Source: a virus. From it: DNA of 34,057 nt. Shown piece by piece: positions 20,001-27,081 of the stretch. Within the stretch, counting starts at the first letter, position 1. Every line of letters starts with the position of its first letter. Location of the stretch: positions 1 through 34,057 of the IMG/VR virus record IMGVR_UViG_3300032073_000109. One strand, written 5' to 3'. The notes beneath the pieces were generated by a model. That model worked only from the letters and a program-made list of their open reading frames with translations, made no database searches and was not told the origin of the DNA. The position numbers were made by a program, and so were the translations under genes.

Positions 20001-21179
20001 CAACTTCTGTCTGCCTTTGTTCGGTATTGCTCCCTTTATTCTAGCCTCAGTTCTGAATACAACATTCTGTATTCCCCGACCTATCTTGTATGTTTGAGAA
20101 CTACCCGTATCAGCACTTATAGCGATTCTAGCAAAATCCAATTGAAAGAAATTTCCAGTAATATCCTTTATGTTTCCTAAGAATACATTGCTATTGTTGA
20201 AGATGGACATGCCTTCACACAGTTTATCCGTATCACTGGAACTAGCAACTTCAAATCTAACAGAACCACTGCCTTCTTGGTATTTCGTATGTGCATCAGT
20301 ATCGGTAATGGTTATGCTAGTGAGATTAGATAGCCATCTCATCCTAGTTAGTGTATGCTTTTCCATGTAGTCAAGTTGGTCATCTTGCTCAAGTCTGTCA
20401 TTGTAGAAGTAGAATGTTGGCTTGCTAACAACATTCAGCACATCGTAGTTGTCAGTGCTGGCAACCACATCCCCCCTCAGACCATAACTGACAGCAACAA
20501 CTGATTTATCTTCAGTTCCATCATCAAGATATTTTGCTGGTCCTTTGAATACCTCAAAATTAGTTCCTTTAGGAACTGGTACTGGATATCTAGGAGTAAA
20601 CTCCAACCCATCTCCAAACTCCTCAAAACTAGTTATCGCAGTAATTCTTGCGAAATGTGGTCTAACAGATGTTTGAGTGGTAGAACTAGTATCCTGTATT
20701 ATAGACGGGTTTAGAATGATAAAGTAATCGTAGTTATCTATGTCTATCCCTAGAGTGTCTGTTGCAGGAGAATCAATCGTAGAATATACGAATTTTCTAT
20801 TTGTGTCTCCACTTGCTTTAGGGTCATAGACCTTTATCTTGAATGGTGCAGAACTGTCTCTTGCAGTTCCATAGTCTGTGATAGTTGTATTTACTGGTAG
20901 TATTCTATTTCCTATCTGTGAGTTTGAGTCGTTGGATATACTAGAGTCATGTGGTCCTTTCCTTATTTCTGTGAAGATAACCGAGGGAACTGAGGTAACA
21001 GATGATGTTGTGGTTTCAGATGTAACATGTGTCGTCTTGAGTATGGGATTTACAGCAACATCCCTGAATGCTGTCCCATTGCTAAACTCAGATAATATGT
21101 TATCATAGTTTGAACCAGCATCAGCGATGTTCTTCTGAGAGGACATCGGATAGGTGAAAGTTCCATTTGCCTTAACCAT
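14076..21179 (-). CDS. Very large tail hub / tip protein (gp27-XkdQ-like) with a huge internal insertion
   Basis: I choose ATG at 21179 (2367 residues). It is 1 nt after the upstream TGA and preceded by GGTGAG. The longer GTG frame at 21215 overlaps the upstream gene and lacks such a site. Two regions look like the halves of a tail hub. Around residues 700-740, FTGIVESTDNITESGL and MIIEGRDDSSSLLNKL resemble the first hub barrel. Around residues 2085-2260, FTEVSAFDAMNTLASKKEMD, ELFAKANKVTVVGD and LEVLEAGDIVELDFP resemble the later hub domain of XkdQ or gp27-type proteins. About 1340 residues of mostly beta-rich sequence lie between them, without clear motifs. The final 100 residues are a separate small domain. 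In a virion the hub closes the tube and starts the tip. The gene lies between the LamG-like protein and the fibres, as expected. Domain naming is from motif memory; enzymatic activity is not evident. Confidence 0.65.
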   Translation of the reverse strand: MVKANGTFTYPMSSQKNIADAGSNYDNILSEFSNGTAFRDVAVNPILKTTHVTSETTTSSVTSVPSVIFTEIRKGPHDSSISNDSNSQIGNRILPVNTTITDYGTARDSSAPFKIKVYDPKASGDTNRKFVYSTIDSPATDTLGIDIDNYDYFIILNPSIIQDTSSTTQTSVRPHFARITAITSFEEFGDGLEFTPRYPVPVPKGTNFEVFKGPAKYLDDGTEDKSVVAVSYGLRGDVVASTDNYDVLNVVSKPTFYFYNDRLEQDDQLDYMEKHTLTRMRWLSNLTSITITDTDAHTKYQEGSGSVRFEVASSSDTDKLCEGMSIFNNSNVFLGNIKDITGNFFQLDFARIAISADTGSSQTYKIGRGIQNVVFRTEARIKGAIPNKGRQKLDAILVDNLRNTDNSDNNFNPSFWGKSFVNMRRHEQDSTTATVDANHFDGELNGPARYITSDPRPFRNDKISPMSDIIVNSPRNRMSKIARMIALNNSGILPEKIVRGQKLRVLNTKFSDRTTMKELPVLASKTNGANTITFTEIKESHDYQLSEKLPVNSIIEIGDYHYVVSSFGAKSSSSQVLTVKARKTKTENTFTSGPTVHEFTNLVPKVVFWTGVLNTEDFDSETDVIYADNHRLSVSDSTTKKENTKFYNSRITFNSLSHHENLVDFIDRNMEYVKLQSPNKKFYQNTNIQRFYYYDNSYSLQEEVFTGIVESTDNITESGLSTMIIEGRDDSSSLLNKLVKRDLVHTEDMLHSTLNPIVSAVNTVTMDVSGVNDKVISHAAITDWDTIVTPKMLLFTNSMEFIGEVASAITTATTLTHKPLVSLSTSADTEVLYYDPFTETTYLSGVKAIASNPSVTSSTDFKGTSDKGIVFQDGLKLVRASNGTISTSNLKGTSNTGSYLRNRSLGYDVGSLISVDSLNENVTINDSTFIIKPVNDSGVTIEDSILPSFTSETFDVVSISSKDDGGATLSIAPRCPIVMGRLENNTSDARTSYSFYFVNNNLNSGGFIHRIDAQDGGTATLDYTSADEFYTPRETYRYWDLQRLSYGSVTKSDAGLYLNSKSPQAIGGYAIAYPIKGNGIAPSSPTLSPSTSPILGSNMLDDNYTLRHSAGSPFTTVGSATPPTSLPTETVVRTGGEASVKPEIAELLNYSPSAQNYELFATGDLFPYSKLRYNNIGNRAMNFSSFSCLLESEGSQSNTSISHSSYSGKTNVVERKDSNYEAVSIKSASKTTDQIKRFGIARLVEATYDWHFNPIDSDDLPTPDETKMSISKYQMFRQQQNINGLNVVIDGTDNKITFGGGGTVTVNNGDVIFRKDTGQAVFVCLGSNVAISSNTVSTNLINVTGSTTALTTPAYMIKDYGELSFPIMKFGGESFNNPIFNGFSNSTGRTQVEVDNAVATLDFTSVYLLKGTYRSQTGLFKFGLLKRNGSGILINTVAPNLYLPMIFDSSFSNDASTSLLDKSDQSPYHPPETWHTLTGGDAYFNSSRVIAGMLKDQTANSHGNNFTATSITTSQKYGLAEGTSVYDNCVAVFRNIRKASSDGLDVPDDMIQTSAMLGLQTDEADGFRASALSHSQQFGGGVTDNTNDLHTDNVRVFQIPTSGSTGVVTFAVAGTVTRSSGQSQATGNSTISIERYFLDEAENGQKDNARFFSYNDITATADAGGLYKAQMMIKPLLDISASDVSLNSDRDVITVTTSGTTNHAWVTFVPELTGHYLVSEKEEENGLDRNLGSVGIDITNNDHKFIHMKTKGGNISYLSKIIKHETNQTSMSQGTITHTLTLDNPIPAVETVGSQHHSLRPKYRLMRLAEKTFRDTPNEIILNRLHGTGLDYSMEASSFLTGQRGNNQQSFSTRQNMTEGVYSAYVLMNLDVAPPSSDNHSLVPALASLSSTNLPFVDGDTFDCFITDGVNNQRKLVTASITPKSRTGGVRFDERKLTFEGTLTGNGVVSFGEIINLELDRKPDLDNISFCHIGARMTIGSEVETEIDRIAKSAGMTTDTIQTQSIFTGNIVSSVSNNIVTCKKDVIGVSDGDILYTHKGLPLGKVATNGVSGSNITFNDVHTDTDIDLWYTPLVNDELIKREKKTFIATNNFTEVSAFDAMNTLASKKEMDFNVRGKHVDFRKLRVTSGLTKKKINYKNNRIFKIDTNAELFAKANKVTVVGDRISATAQIDEEGTELTFVDSTIKNSEDAKVKANELLELHSQDSRKIKLQLERKGLEVLEAGDIVELDFPAQSIPSGQYVIFEIENVLTSQITMTVGTFSKTIAERLSELGTGQRENTSTTFGKNSISVTGETLLKDTLGVRVTNVTYAISGTGAASNVGFGAKVGFFDDGATEDAIAELDSSGTEVGFSRQSIGVLVKYDSED

Positions 21180-21180
21180 C

Positions 21181-23712
21181 TCACTCACCAAAAGTATAGT
21201 AGAACAAAGTATCACCGAAGTTTGGTGTTAACGTGGATATAGTAGAGCAGGGCTGAAGTCCCTTATGCATGGAAACTTCGTACAACTCGCCCATGAATTG
21301 AGTATTCGTGTTTGAACCATCCTGTCCTATGTAGCAATCCACATCATCAAACTCAAAGTTTTCAATATCAAGTTTCTTTCTCTGAACTAATATATTGTTG
21401 ATGTAGATAGACACATTTCTCTTATCAAACGTGCAAGACACTTTGTTCAACTGCTCAATATACATTGCCTCTTTCGGCTGTGATACATACATGGTTGAGG
21501 TGATAGGCGTAGCGGGTGAAGCAGTTAGAGTAATGTTGTTGACACTCACTGATGAAACTGTTCCAACTAATACACCTGCATTGTTGAAGACCTTATTACC
21601 AGCACCAACATCATCAGCCTCACCTGAACTGACGGTAAACGCATTACCACTACCACCACTAAATGAAGATAAAGTAATCTGTGAGTTCATGTTAGATGTA
21701 CTAGTCAATGCATGGCTTCCAGTTGATGCTGTTGCTGAAACCGTCACTACATTACTACTTGAGGATGCATTCATTGCAGGGCTGAACTGAGCATGACCAT
21801 TTGCACTGGCTATTGCATTTCTAAGGTTAGTTGCAGTATTAGTTGTACTACTAGTATCATTGAGGAAGTATATGACACCACTGTTCTCAGTTCCAGTAGA
21901 ACCTGTGCTTTCACCATTGTCTCCCTTACTAGGCTTATATCTTACTACATTTCCAGCAGAGTCGGTCAAAGTGATGAAAGCAGTTGGAGTAACTGCGGAA
22001 GAACCTGCAACGAAATCAGAAAAAGGACTGCTGCCAATTGTCACTACTGAGTTATAGTGACTGGTTTTCTGTACTACTTGACTACTTTGTACTCCTGTTG
22101 CGGGTGAAGTTATCGTCACTCTATCAGTATTGCTTCCTGATGAGGGTGATGTAGCAACAGTGCTTGGAAATTGACTATGTGAACCGAATGCGGTATTGAT
22201 AGCAGCAGCCAATTGATTAGCAGTGACGTTTTTGTTTCCTCCTTGTATGACCCTATATACAGTTTCTCCATTTGATGTTGTCGTAGTGCCATTTGACCCA
22301 CTTGAGAAGAACTTGAATCTTCTAGTTATAAGTTGCCCACTGCTTCCTCGCATACGGATTGTCATCTTCGCAGGAACAGTTGTCGCACCCACAGCATTTG
22401 TTCCTCCTGAGAAAACACTGGCAGTTAGTTTACCGCCATTTGCAATAGTAGAACCAATTACAGGGCCAGTGTTAGGAGTAGTGCTATGGTTTCCTGCTGT
22501 TCCAGTGGCATCTTGCATCAACGAAATACTTCCTGTAACACCAGTGGTATTGAGTGTTGCAGCAGTAATATCCAATCCTGAACTTGGGTTGCTTCCAGTA
22601 CCGTTGAATATGTTGATTGCGTGGGTTAACATGAATCTAAAATGTTGACTATTACCACTAGAAGTTAGCCCCACTTCAGGAACAAATACATCAGTCGAGG
22701 TATATCCCGCTTCGGTTAATGTATCGACTACAAAACTACCACCCGTCATGCCCGCCATACCATTTAAGTCCGATGCTCTTGCACTAGCCCCTTGCATCTC
22801 ATTAGGAAAACCATTACTGGAAGAATTATCAATGTAAAAGAATCTATATGTTTTATTTGCACTAGTTCCTGAACCTGTTTGTCTGTTCCTTAAAATGATA
22901 GCATTATTGTCACTAGGAGCAGTGCTTGCTGTTATCGGAGTAGGACTCCAACCACTGCTGAACGTTATTGACCCGTTTGCATTAGTTGCTGCTGAACCAC
23001 TGACATCCATCGCTCCCGTAACGCTAGATGGTTGGTTCGCCACAGTTATTGTCGCTGTTCCAAGTGTGGCGGAAACAGCCGCAGTGTTAGTGAAGGAAGC
23101 AAGATTTCCACCTATTGTAATTGTGGCTTGCTCAAATGCAGTAGTAGCAGTAGTGCTTAATTGAGTCTTATCTGAGGACAACCCACCATTTTCATAGAAT
23201 CCCCCACTGTCATAGTATCCCTTCAGACGATTTGAGGATGTTATCAAAGCATTATCACTCTCAATCGTATGGGTTTTAGTTCCTGAAATTAACTTGCATA
23301 CCAGTTTGTACTCTGCTGGTTGATTGAAGTTAGAGGAAGTTGTGTTCTCCAAGTAGAATTGAAAGTATGGGTTGTGGAACAACATCATCTTGTGAGTGTT
23401 CCTACCTGAACCGAAGTAACTTACACTCTGATAGTCTGAAGTTGTATCTGCATGGTCATCCAACGATAGGTTTGGGCTTGGCGGTGTTTTGGTGCTATCC
23501 AACCTTCCTAGACCACTTGTTCTGTGTCCAATTCCATTTACGTCATAAGGAGACACTATCGCCTCAAAGGTAAACCCCTCATCCTTATGACCCCATAGGT
23601 TATGCTTGTAGTTGGAATTACTGTTCTCACTGTAATCTAACTGTAAATATCCATTACACATAACAGGAAAGACCAATGCCCTACTATCTCCTATATGTGC
23701 TGTTGATGCCAT
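21181..23712 (-). CDS. LamG/concanavalin-like tail tip protein with a large repeat insert
   Basis: 843 residues, ATG at 23712 preceded by AGGGAT, 8 nt after the Dit-like stop. Residues 20-140 start like a LamG/concanavalin A-type lectin sandwich (LQLDYSENSN, EGFTFEAIVSPYD, FQFYLENTT). The last 95 residues finish like one: NKVSCTFDKRNVSIYINNIL, then DDVDCYIGQDG and FMGELYEVSMHKGL. Roughly residues 190-745 lie between, rich in Ser, Thr, Gly and Asn. They contain about three copies of a module with an ANQLAAAINTAFGSHSQF or ATNLRNAIASANGHAQF helix followed by a VTITSPATG-type strand. The protein probably sits at the tail tip and binds glycans or host surface. The lectin fold is inferred from motifs only, and the binding target is unknown. 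Confidence 0.6.
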   Translation of the reverse strand: MASTAHIGDSRALVFPVMCNGYLQLDYSENSNSNYKHNLWGHKDEGFTFEAIVSPYDVNGIGHRTSGLGRLDSTKTPPSPNLSLDDHADTTSDYQSVSYFGSGRNTHKMMLFHNPYFQFYLENTTSSNFNQPAEYKLVCKLISGTKTHTIESDNALITSSNRLKGYYDSGGFYENGGLSSDKTQLSTTATTAFEQATITIGGNLASFTNTAAVSATLGTATITVANQPSSVTGAMDVSGSAATNANGSITFSSGWSPTPITASTAPSDNNAIILRNRQTGSGTSANKTYRFFYIDNSSSNGFPNEMQGASARASDLNGMAGMTGGSFVVDTLTEAGYTSTDVFVPEVGLTSSGNSQHFRFMLTHAINIFNGTGSNPSSGLDITAATLNTTGVTGSISLMQDATGTAGNHSTTPNTGPVIGSTIANGGKLTASVFSGGTNAVGATTVPAKMTIRMRGSSGQLITRRFKFFSSGSNGTTTTSNGETVYRVIQGGNKNVTANQLAAAINTAFGSHSQFPSTVATSPSSGSNTDRVTITSPATGVQSSQVVQKTSHYNSVVTIGSSPFSDFVAGSSAVTPTAFITLTDSAGNVVRYKPSKGDNGESTGSTGTENSGVIYFLNDTSSTTNTATNLRNAIASANGHAQFSPAMNASSSSNVVTVSATASTGSHALTSTSNMNSQITLSSFSGGSGNAFTVSSGEADDVGAGNKVFNNAGVLVGTVSSVSVNNITLTASPATPITSTMYVSQPKEAMYIEQLNKVSCTFDKRNVSIYINNILVQRKKLDIENFEFDDVDCYIGQDGSNTNTQFMGELYEVSMHKGLQPCSTISTLTPNFGDTLFYYTFGE

Positions 23713-23720
23713 AATAATCC

Positions 23721-24449
23721 CTACAAACTGTTAATCGGGTTCTCCGCTATTACTGTGGCTATCTCAAAATCAAGATTAAAGGAAACCTCGTTGGGCTGCT
23801 CACCACTGAATGTCGTATTCAAAGAGCGAATGAAGCCAGTCATACCCAAGAGGTCTTCAGCCTCTGCCATATTACTGAAAGCCTCTAATGGTGACTCATC
23901 TATCTCTAGAGCAGATGGCAGGTAGTTGTTCGCTGTTCTCTTGAATTTCTCATCATATCTTCTGTTCTCAAAGGTGAATGGTATCTGAGGAAGCGCATTG
24001 ATATCATCTGATTCACTTGTATTTGTGTGTGGTAGAAAGTTAGTATCTACTCTGCTAGGTATTAGAATAATCAGTTTGTTCATTGCTTGGTCATCCTGTG
24101 CTGCACTGCTATCGACATAGGAGTGAATCAACTGTGCCATCTCAAAGGGCGATAGAGTAGGATGAACAACTGTCTCCCCTGAGTTCTTGGATAGTTTCTG
24201 ATTCAAGAAAACACCAGTCAAACTAACCGTCTTGCTTGCTAATCCCATATCAAAGGCCAGTGTCTCAGACTTTCCAGTTCCTATACTTGCAAACGGAACA
24301 GGAATAGTCGGAACGCTCTTGGATGTGGCTATCTGAATCTCAGTCACAAACAAGGGTATTCTGTTGATTGCCCTATCTCCGCCTTCTTCATTCCTTCTTT
24401 GTAGTTCCAGCCAAACGCTGAAGTTCGTATAATTGTCTCCTACTCCCAT
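23721..24449 (-). CDS. Probable distal tail (Dit-like) protein
   Basis: 242 residues. The ATG at 24449 overlaps the tape measure stop (TAATG), so translation is probably coupled. The N-terminal half is beta-rich (FSVWLELQRRN, IPLFVTEIQIATSK, PVPFASIGTGKSETLAFDMG, KTVSLTGVFLNQKLS), as expected for a ring-forming tail protein domain related to the tube. The C-terminal part ends with strands (GFIRSLNTTFSG, EVSFNLDFEIATVIAE). No signal peptide or membrane segment is visible. In siphoviruses the gene after the tape measure normally encodes Dit, the hexameric ring between tube and hub, and the next large genes here are tip proteins. The call rests on position plus general fold appearance, not on a diagnostic motif. 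It could be another baseplate or hub-associated protein. Confidence 0.5.
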   Translation of the reverse strand: MGVGDNYTNFSVWLELQRRNEEGGDRAINRIPLFVTEIQIATSKSVPTIPVPFASIGTGKSETLAFDMGLASKTVSLTGVFLNQKLSKNSGETVVHPTLSPFEMAQLIHSYVDSSAAQDDQAMNKLIILIPSRVDTNFLPHTNTSESDDINALPQIPFTFENRRYDEKFKRTANNYLPSALEIDESPLEAFSNMAEAEDLLGMTGFIRSLNTTFSGEQPNEVSFNLDFEIATVIAENPINSL

Positions 24450-26416
24450 TAGAATCTCACCACCGATGTTGCTGTTCTATTCATTCTTGAGTTGATTTCC
24501 TTCGCTACCTTGTTTGCTATATCTCTTATCTCAGTATCATTTGCACCAACTCTACCAGTTACCTGAACAGTGATATGATTGTTTATCGTAGTCCCACCAC
24601 TCATCATAGCAGCAGAGTCTCTGTTTGAACTGACTCTAGCACCTGCTGGAAGGTTGACCAACTCCGGTCCTCTTTCTCCAACAACTGCTATTCCTGAATC
24701 CTTTATCGCTCCACCAGTTGCCAAGAACGGTATCTTTTTTGCTATTCCTTTTATTGCATCACTGGGCTTTGGTATCTTGTCAAATATTTCTGATACTGCT
24801 TCCTTTATTCCTCGGATTAAGTCTCCAAGGAAAGAATTCATAACTTTGTCTTTGAAATCCTGAACGAAATCTAGATTGTTTATCCAACTAACTATTCCGG
24901 TTATTAGGGAAACGAGAGGGTCTATTGCGAAATATAACACAGTGGCAATACCTGCTACTAGTAAAGCAGGAAGAGCAAAGGTAGCACCAACTAGCAAGCC
25001 AATCGTACCTACAACCAATGCTATTGCTGCAACTACACCCGATACACCTTTGATTACATTACCAACTCCACCAATGATACCGTTTAGTCCACCACCTAAT
25101 TTATTGAAGCCATCCATGAACAGACTGCTGACGAATCCCCAAATACCTGCTAATAGAGTTCCTACTGTTGCACTTAGAAGACCAACCAGTAATCCGAGGA
25201 AACCAACTACTATTCCGCCTATACCTTCTGCTATCTGCATAAAATCCATGTTCATTATTCCTGAGACTACGTTATACACACCAGTTCCTATTGCCGATAA
25301 TGAGTCATAGACTAACCCTAGACTTGCCATGAATACACTTGCCATTGTTTTGATACCATCGTATATGTTACCCAAGAAAGGTTGAATGAACTTGAAGGCT
25401 GCAACTACCACCATAAGAAGCAGAAGCATCTTCATGAATTGTGCAGCAGCATAGAATACCATTTTGACTATACCAGCCGCTATTGACTTTAGAGCCTTGA
25501 AGGGTGCTTTGAGCATACCCATCATCTTTGCTCTCATACCATTTTGCTTCTTAGTCATCTTTGCAAGTTCGTTTAATTTGTCAAACTGCCTAGAACTTAT
25601 TCTCTGACCCTTGGCATTGAACCTATACAGTTTCCCATCTTTTCCTTGAGTTTCTCTTGGGGCTGCGACCTTTCCTGATTTGTCTAGTAATCCCTCTGTA
25701 TCTACCCCTAACTTACCTGCTTTCTTCTTCATCGCTTCAGTAATCTTGAGTTCCTTGTCTTTACCAAACATATACTGTTTGAGTTCCTTCTTGTTCAACA
25801 TCTCCTTGAACGCACTGAAAGACTTCTGTGCATTCGTTAGTCCTGAATAGTGTTTCATCTTCTCTTTGAAACCAGCCTTCTCAAAATCTAAGGATGCCTT
25901 CGCTGCATCTTGTATCTTCTTAGTTGCATCCACTTGGTCTTGTGTTATTTCTTGCAATACTCTTGCAGCCTTATTCGCATCGTTGTACTTGAACATCAAC
26001 CCTGAGAATATCTCTGACCTCTTCTCCAAGTCAGCGATTTCTTCTTGAGATATCTTACTGCCTTTTTCGATGAATACGTTTAGTTCCTCATTCAACTCAT
26101 TGATTTCTTTTTGGGACTTAGCCAACTCTGCATATTGCTTCAGTTGTTCTGCTTGCTTCAGCCTTGCTTTTTCCGATGTGCTGAGATACTCGTTCAGAAG
26201 CATCACGCTTGCTTTCACTCGATTCTGTAATCTCCAAAGGGGAGTTCCCGATATGAAACGGGAGAAGATAACCCAATTGGTGCTTTTTAGTATGTCATTC
26301 GTACTGCTAACGGAAGCCTGTAATTTTCTGAAATGTTTTGAACCGTCAAGTATCGCTCTATCAATGCCTTCAAACTTAGACTTAATCTCATTGATTTCCT
26401 TGTTGACATCACTCAT
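24449..26416 (-). CDS. Tape measure protein
   Basis: 655 residues from ATG 26416. The first ~230 residues are charged and helical with coiled-coil character (EKARLKQAEQLKQYAELAKS, EINELNEELNVFIEKG). Strongly hydrophobic segments lie near residues 312-345, 397-435 and 457-510. The C-terminus carries the motif common in tape measure proteins: FLATGGAIKD, VVGERGPELVNLPAGARV (about 575-592), then INNHITVQVTGRV and NKVAKEINSRMNR. The protein sets tail length, sits inside the tube, and may leave through the membrane during genome entry. At the usual ~0.15 nm per residue it would imply a tail of roughly 100 nm. It follows the chaperone pair, the standard order. Confidence 0.93.
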   Translation of the reverse strand: MSDVNKEINEIKSKFEGIDRAILDGSKHFRKLQASVSSTNDILKSTNWVIFSRFISGTPLWRLQNRVKASVMLLNEYLSTSEKARLKQAEQLKQYAELAKSQKEINELNEELNVFIEKGSKISQEEIADLEKRSEIFSGLMFKYNDANKAARVLQEITQDQVDATKKIQDAAKASLDFEKAGFKEKMKHYSGLTNAQKSFSAFKEMLNKKELKQYMFGKDKELKITEAMKKKAGKLGVDTEGLLDKSGKVAAPRETQGKDGKLYRFNAKGQRISSRQFDKLNELAKMTKKQNGMRAKMMGMLKAPFKALKSIAAGIVKMVFYAAAQFMKMLLLLMVVVAAFKFIQPFLGNIYDGIKTMASVFMASLGLVYDSLSAIGTGVYNVVSGIMNMDFMQIAEGIGGIVVGFLGLLVGLLSATVGTLLAGIWGFVSSLFMDGFNKLGGGLNGIIGGVGNVIKGVSGVVAAIALVVGTIGLLVGATFALPALLVAGIATVLYFAIDPLVSLITGIVSWINNLDFVQDFKDKVMNSFLGDLIRGIKEAVSEIFDKIPKPSDAIKGIAKKIPFLATGGAIKDSGIAVVGERGPELVNLPAGARVSSNRDSAAMMSGGTTINNHITVQVTGRVGANDTEIRDIANKVAKEINSRMNRTATSVVRF

Positions 26417-26421
26417 TTACT

Positions 26422-26634
26422 TCACGACCCTTTTGATGCCTTATTCATTTCCTCCGATTCTATCTTCTTTACTTCCCCATGTATCTCTAGCATCTCTTTA
26501 ATCAAGGATGCTGGTGTTTCATATGCGTCTTTTGGGTCAACGTGGAATGCCGAGCAATAGGAGTAAAGCATAATCTTCATCCCCACTCTTGTATCCACGC
26601 TCCCACCTTTCAAAGCCCTCCGAATCAGTTTTCG
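26422..26634 (-). CDS. Tail assembly chaperone, -1 frameshift extension (gpT-like part of gpGT)
   Basis: This segment is read in the -1 frame relative to the preceding chaperone gene. It continues from the slippery GGGAAAC and yields RKLIRRALKGGS and onward, ending LEIHGEVKKIESEEMNKASK. It adds 70 residues, for a fusion of about 190. As a separate gene it would need a TTG start at 26613 without a convincing ribosome site, so I treat it as the frameshift product. Short helical sequence such as KIMLYSYCSAF, then ASLIKEMLEIHGEV, resembles the second part of phage tail chaperones. These fusions bind the tape measure and recruit tube protein during assembly, and are absent from finished virions. 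It ends 5 nt before the tape measure start. Confidence 0.8.
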   Translation of the reverse strand, partial: RKLIRRALKGGSVDTRVGMKIMLYSYCSAFHVDPKDAYETPASLIKEMLEIHGEVKKIESEEMNKASKGS

Positions 26635-26993
26635 TTTCCCGTATCATCCCCCATGATGTCCATGAAGGGATTTGGGAGTATTTCTTTTAGTTGCGCCCCG
26701 ATGTACGGGTTGAGTCTGATTAAATCGGTAGCAGATAGTTGAGGGTCTGTCTTCTCTACGAAGTTCTCAACCATAAAGCGATACATCTTGTTAAGGTTGA
26801 TTCCCATAGTCTGACCTTGGGAATCCATATCCATAACAGACGACAATGCCTGTTCTACCTGTAACCAAGTTGGTTCTTTTACCCAAACTTGGAGGTATTC
26901 ATCACTATCAGGGCCAACCCTGAGATGATGGCTTTCGGTTGCCATTCTTGCGAACAGCGTATTCTTATCATTTACAATTTTTTTTTCTGTCAT
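26625..26993 (-). CDS. Tail assembly chaperone (gpG-like)
   Basis: 122 residues from ATG 26993, chosen because AGGTGG lies 8 nt upstream. The longer frame begins with GTG at 27005, inside or before that site. The protein is soluble, without signal or membrane segments, and helical, with MATESHHLRVGPDSDEYLQV, WLQVEQALSSVMDMD, MYRFMVENFVEKTD and LKEILPNPFMDIMGDD. Its position between the tail tube and tape measure genes, plus the frameshift site two codons before its end, matches the chaperone G of long-tailed phages. A share of ribosomes would slip to make the extended form. The role is established for the family; sequence similarity itself was not tested. Confidence 0.85.
   Translation of the reverse strand: MTEKKIVNDKNTLFARMATESHHLRVGPDSDEYLQVWVKEPTWLQVEQALSSVMDMDSQGQTMGINLNKMYRFMVENFVEKTDPQLSATDLIRLNPYIGAQLKEILPNPFMDIMGDDTGNEN
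26634..26640 (-). promoter_or_regulatory. -1 programmed frameshift slippery heptamer GGGAAAC
   Basis: Read on the minus strand, the zero-frame codons are ACG GGA AAC GAA AAC TGA. The heptamer G GGA AAC fits the X XXY YYZ rule exactly and differs only in the last base from phage lambda's GGGAAAG. Slipping back one base moves ribosomes into the frame of the downstream 70-residue extension. The zero-frame stop comes 6 nt after the heptamer. A small hairpin (cgaa, 6-nt loop, ttcg) follows immediately; a stronger stimulator is not obvious. Confidence 0.85.
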
Positions 26994-27016
26994 TTTTCTT
27001 TCCACCTACAAAACTA

Positions 27017-27038
27017 ATCAACAAACAAACGTGTTGAT
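27017..27038 (-). other. Intergenic hairpin between tail tube and chaperone genes
   Basis: A perfect 7-bp inverted repeat, ATCAACA and TGTTGAT, with an 8-nt loop. It lies in the 88-bp gap (26994-27081), the longest non-coding stretch between genes here. On the transcript strand it is followed by TAGTTTTG. It could attenuate transcription after the highly expressed tube gene, mark RNA processing, or be incidental. A weak AT-rich TTTTAATT lies upstream of it. No firm promoter is seen. Confidence 0.4.
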
Positions 27039-27081
27039 GGAATTAAAACAAAGAGAGCGTTACCTAATTTGGTCACGCCTC

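Noticed and set aside
26422-26613. Separate 63-residue gene starting at TTG 26613
   Set aside because: The -1 relation to the upstream chaperone, the GGGAAAC site and the absence of a ribosome site fit a frameshift extension better.
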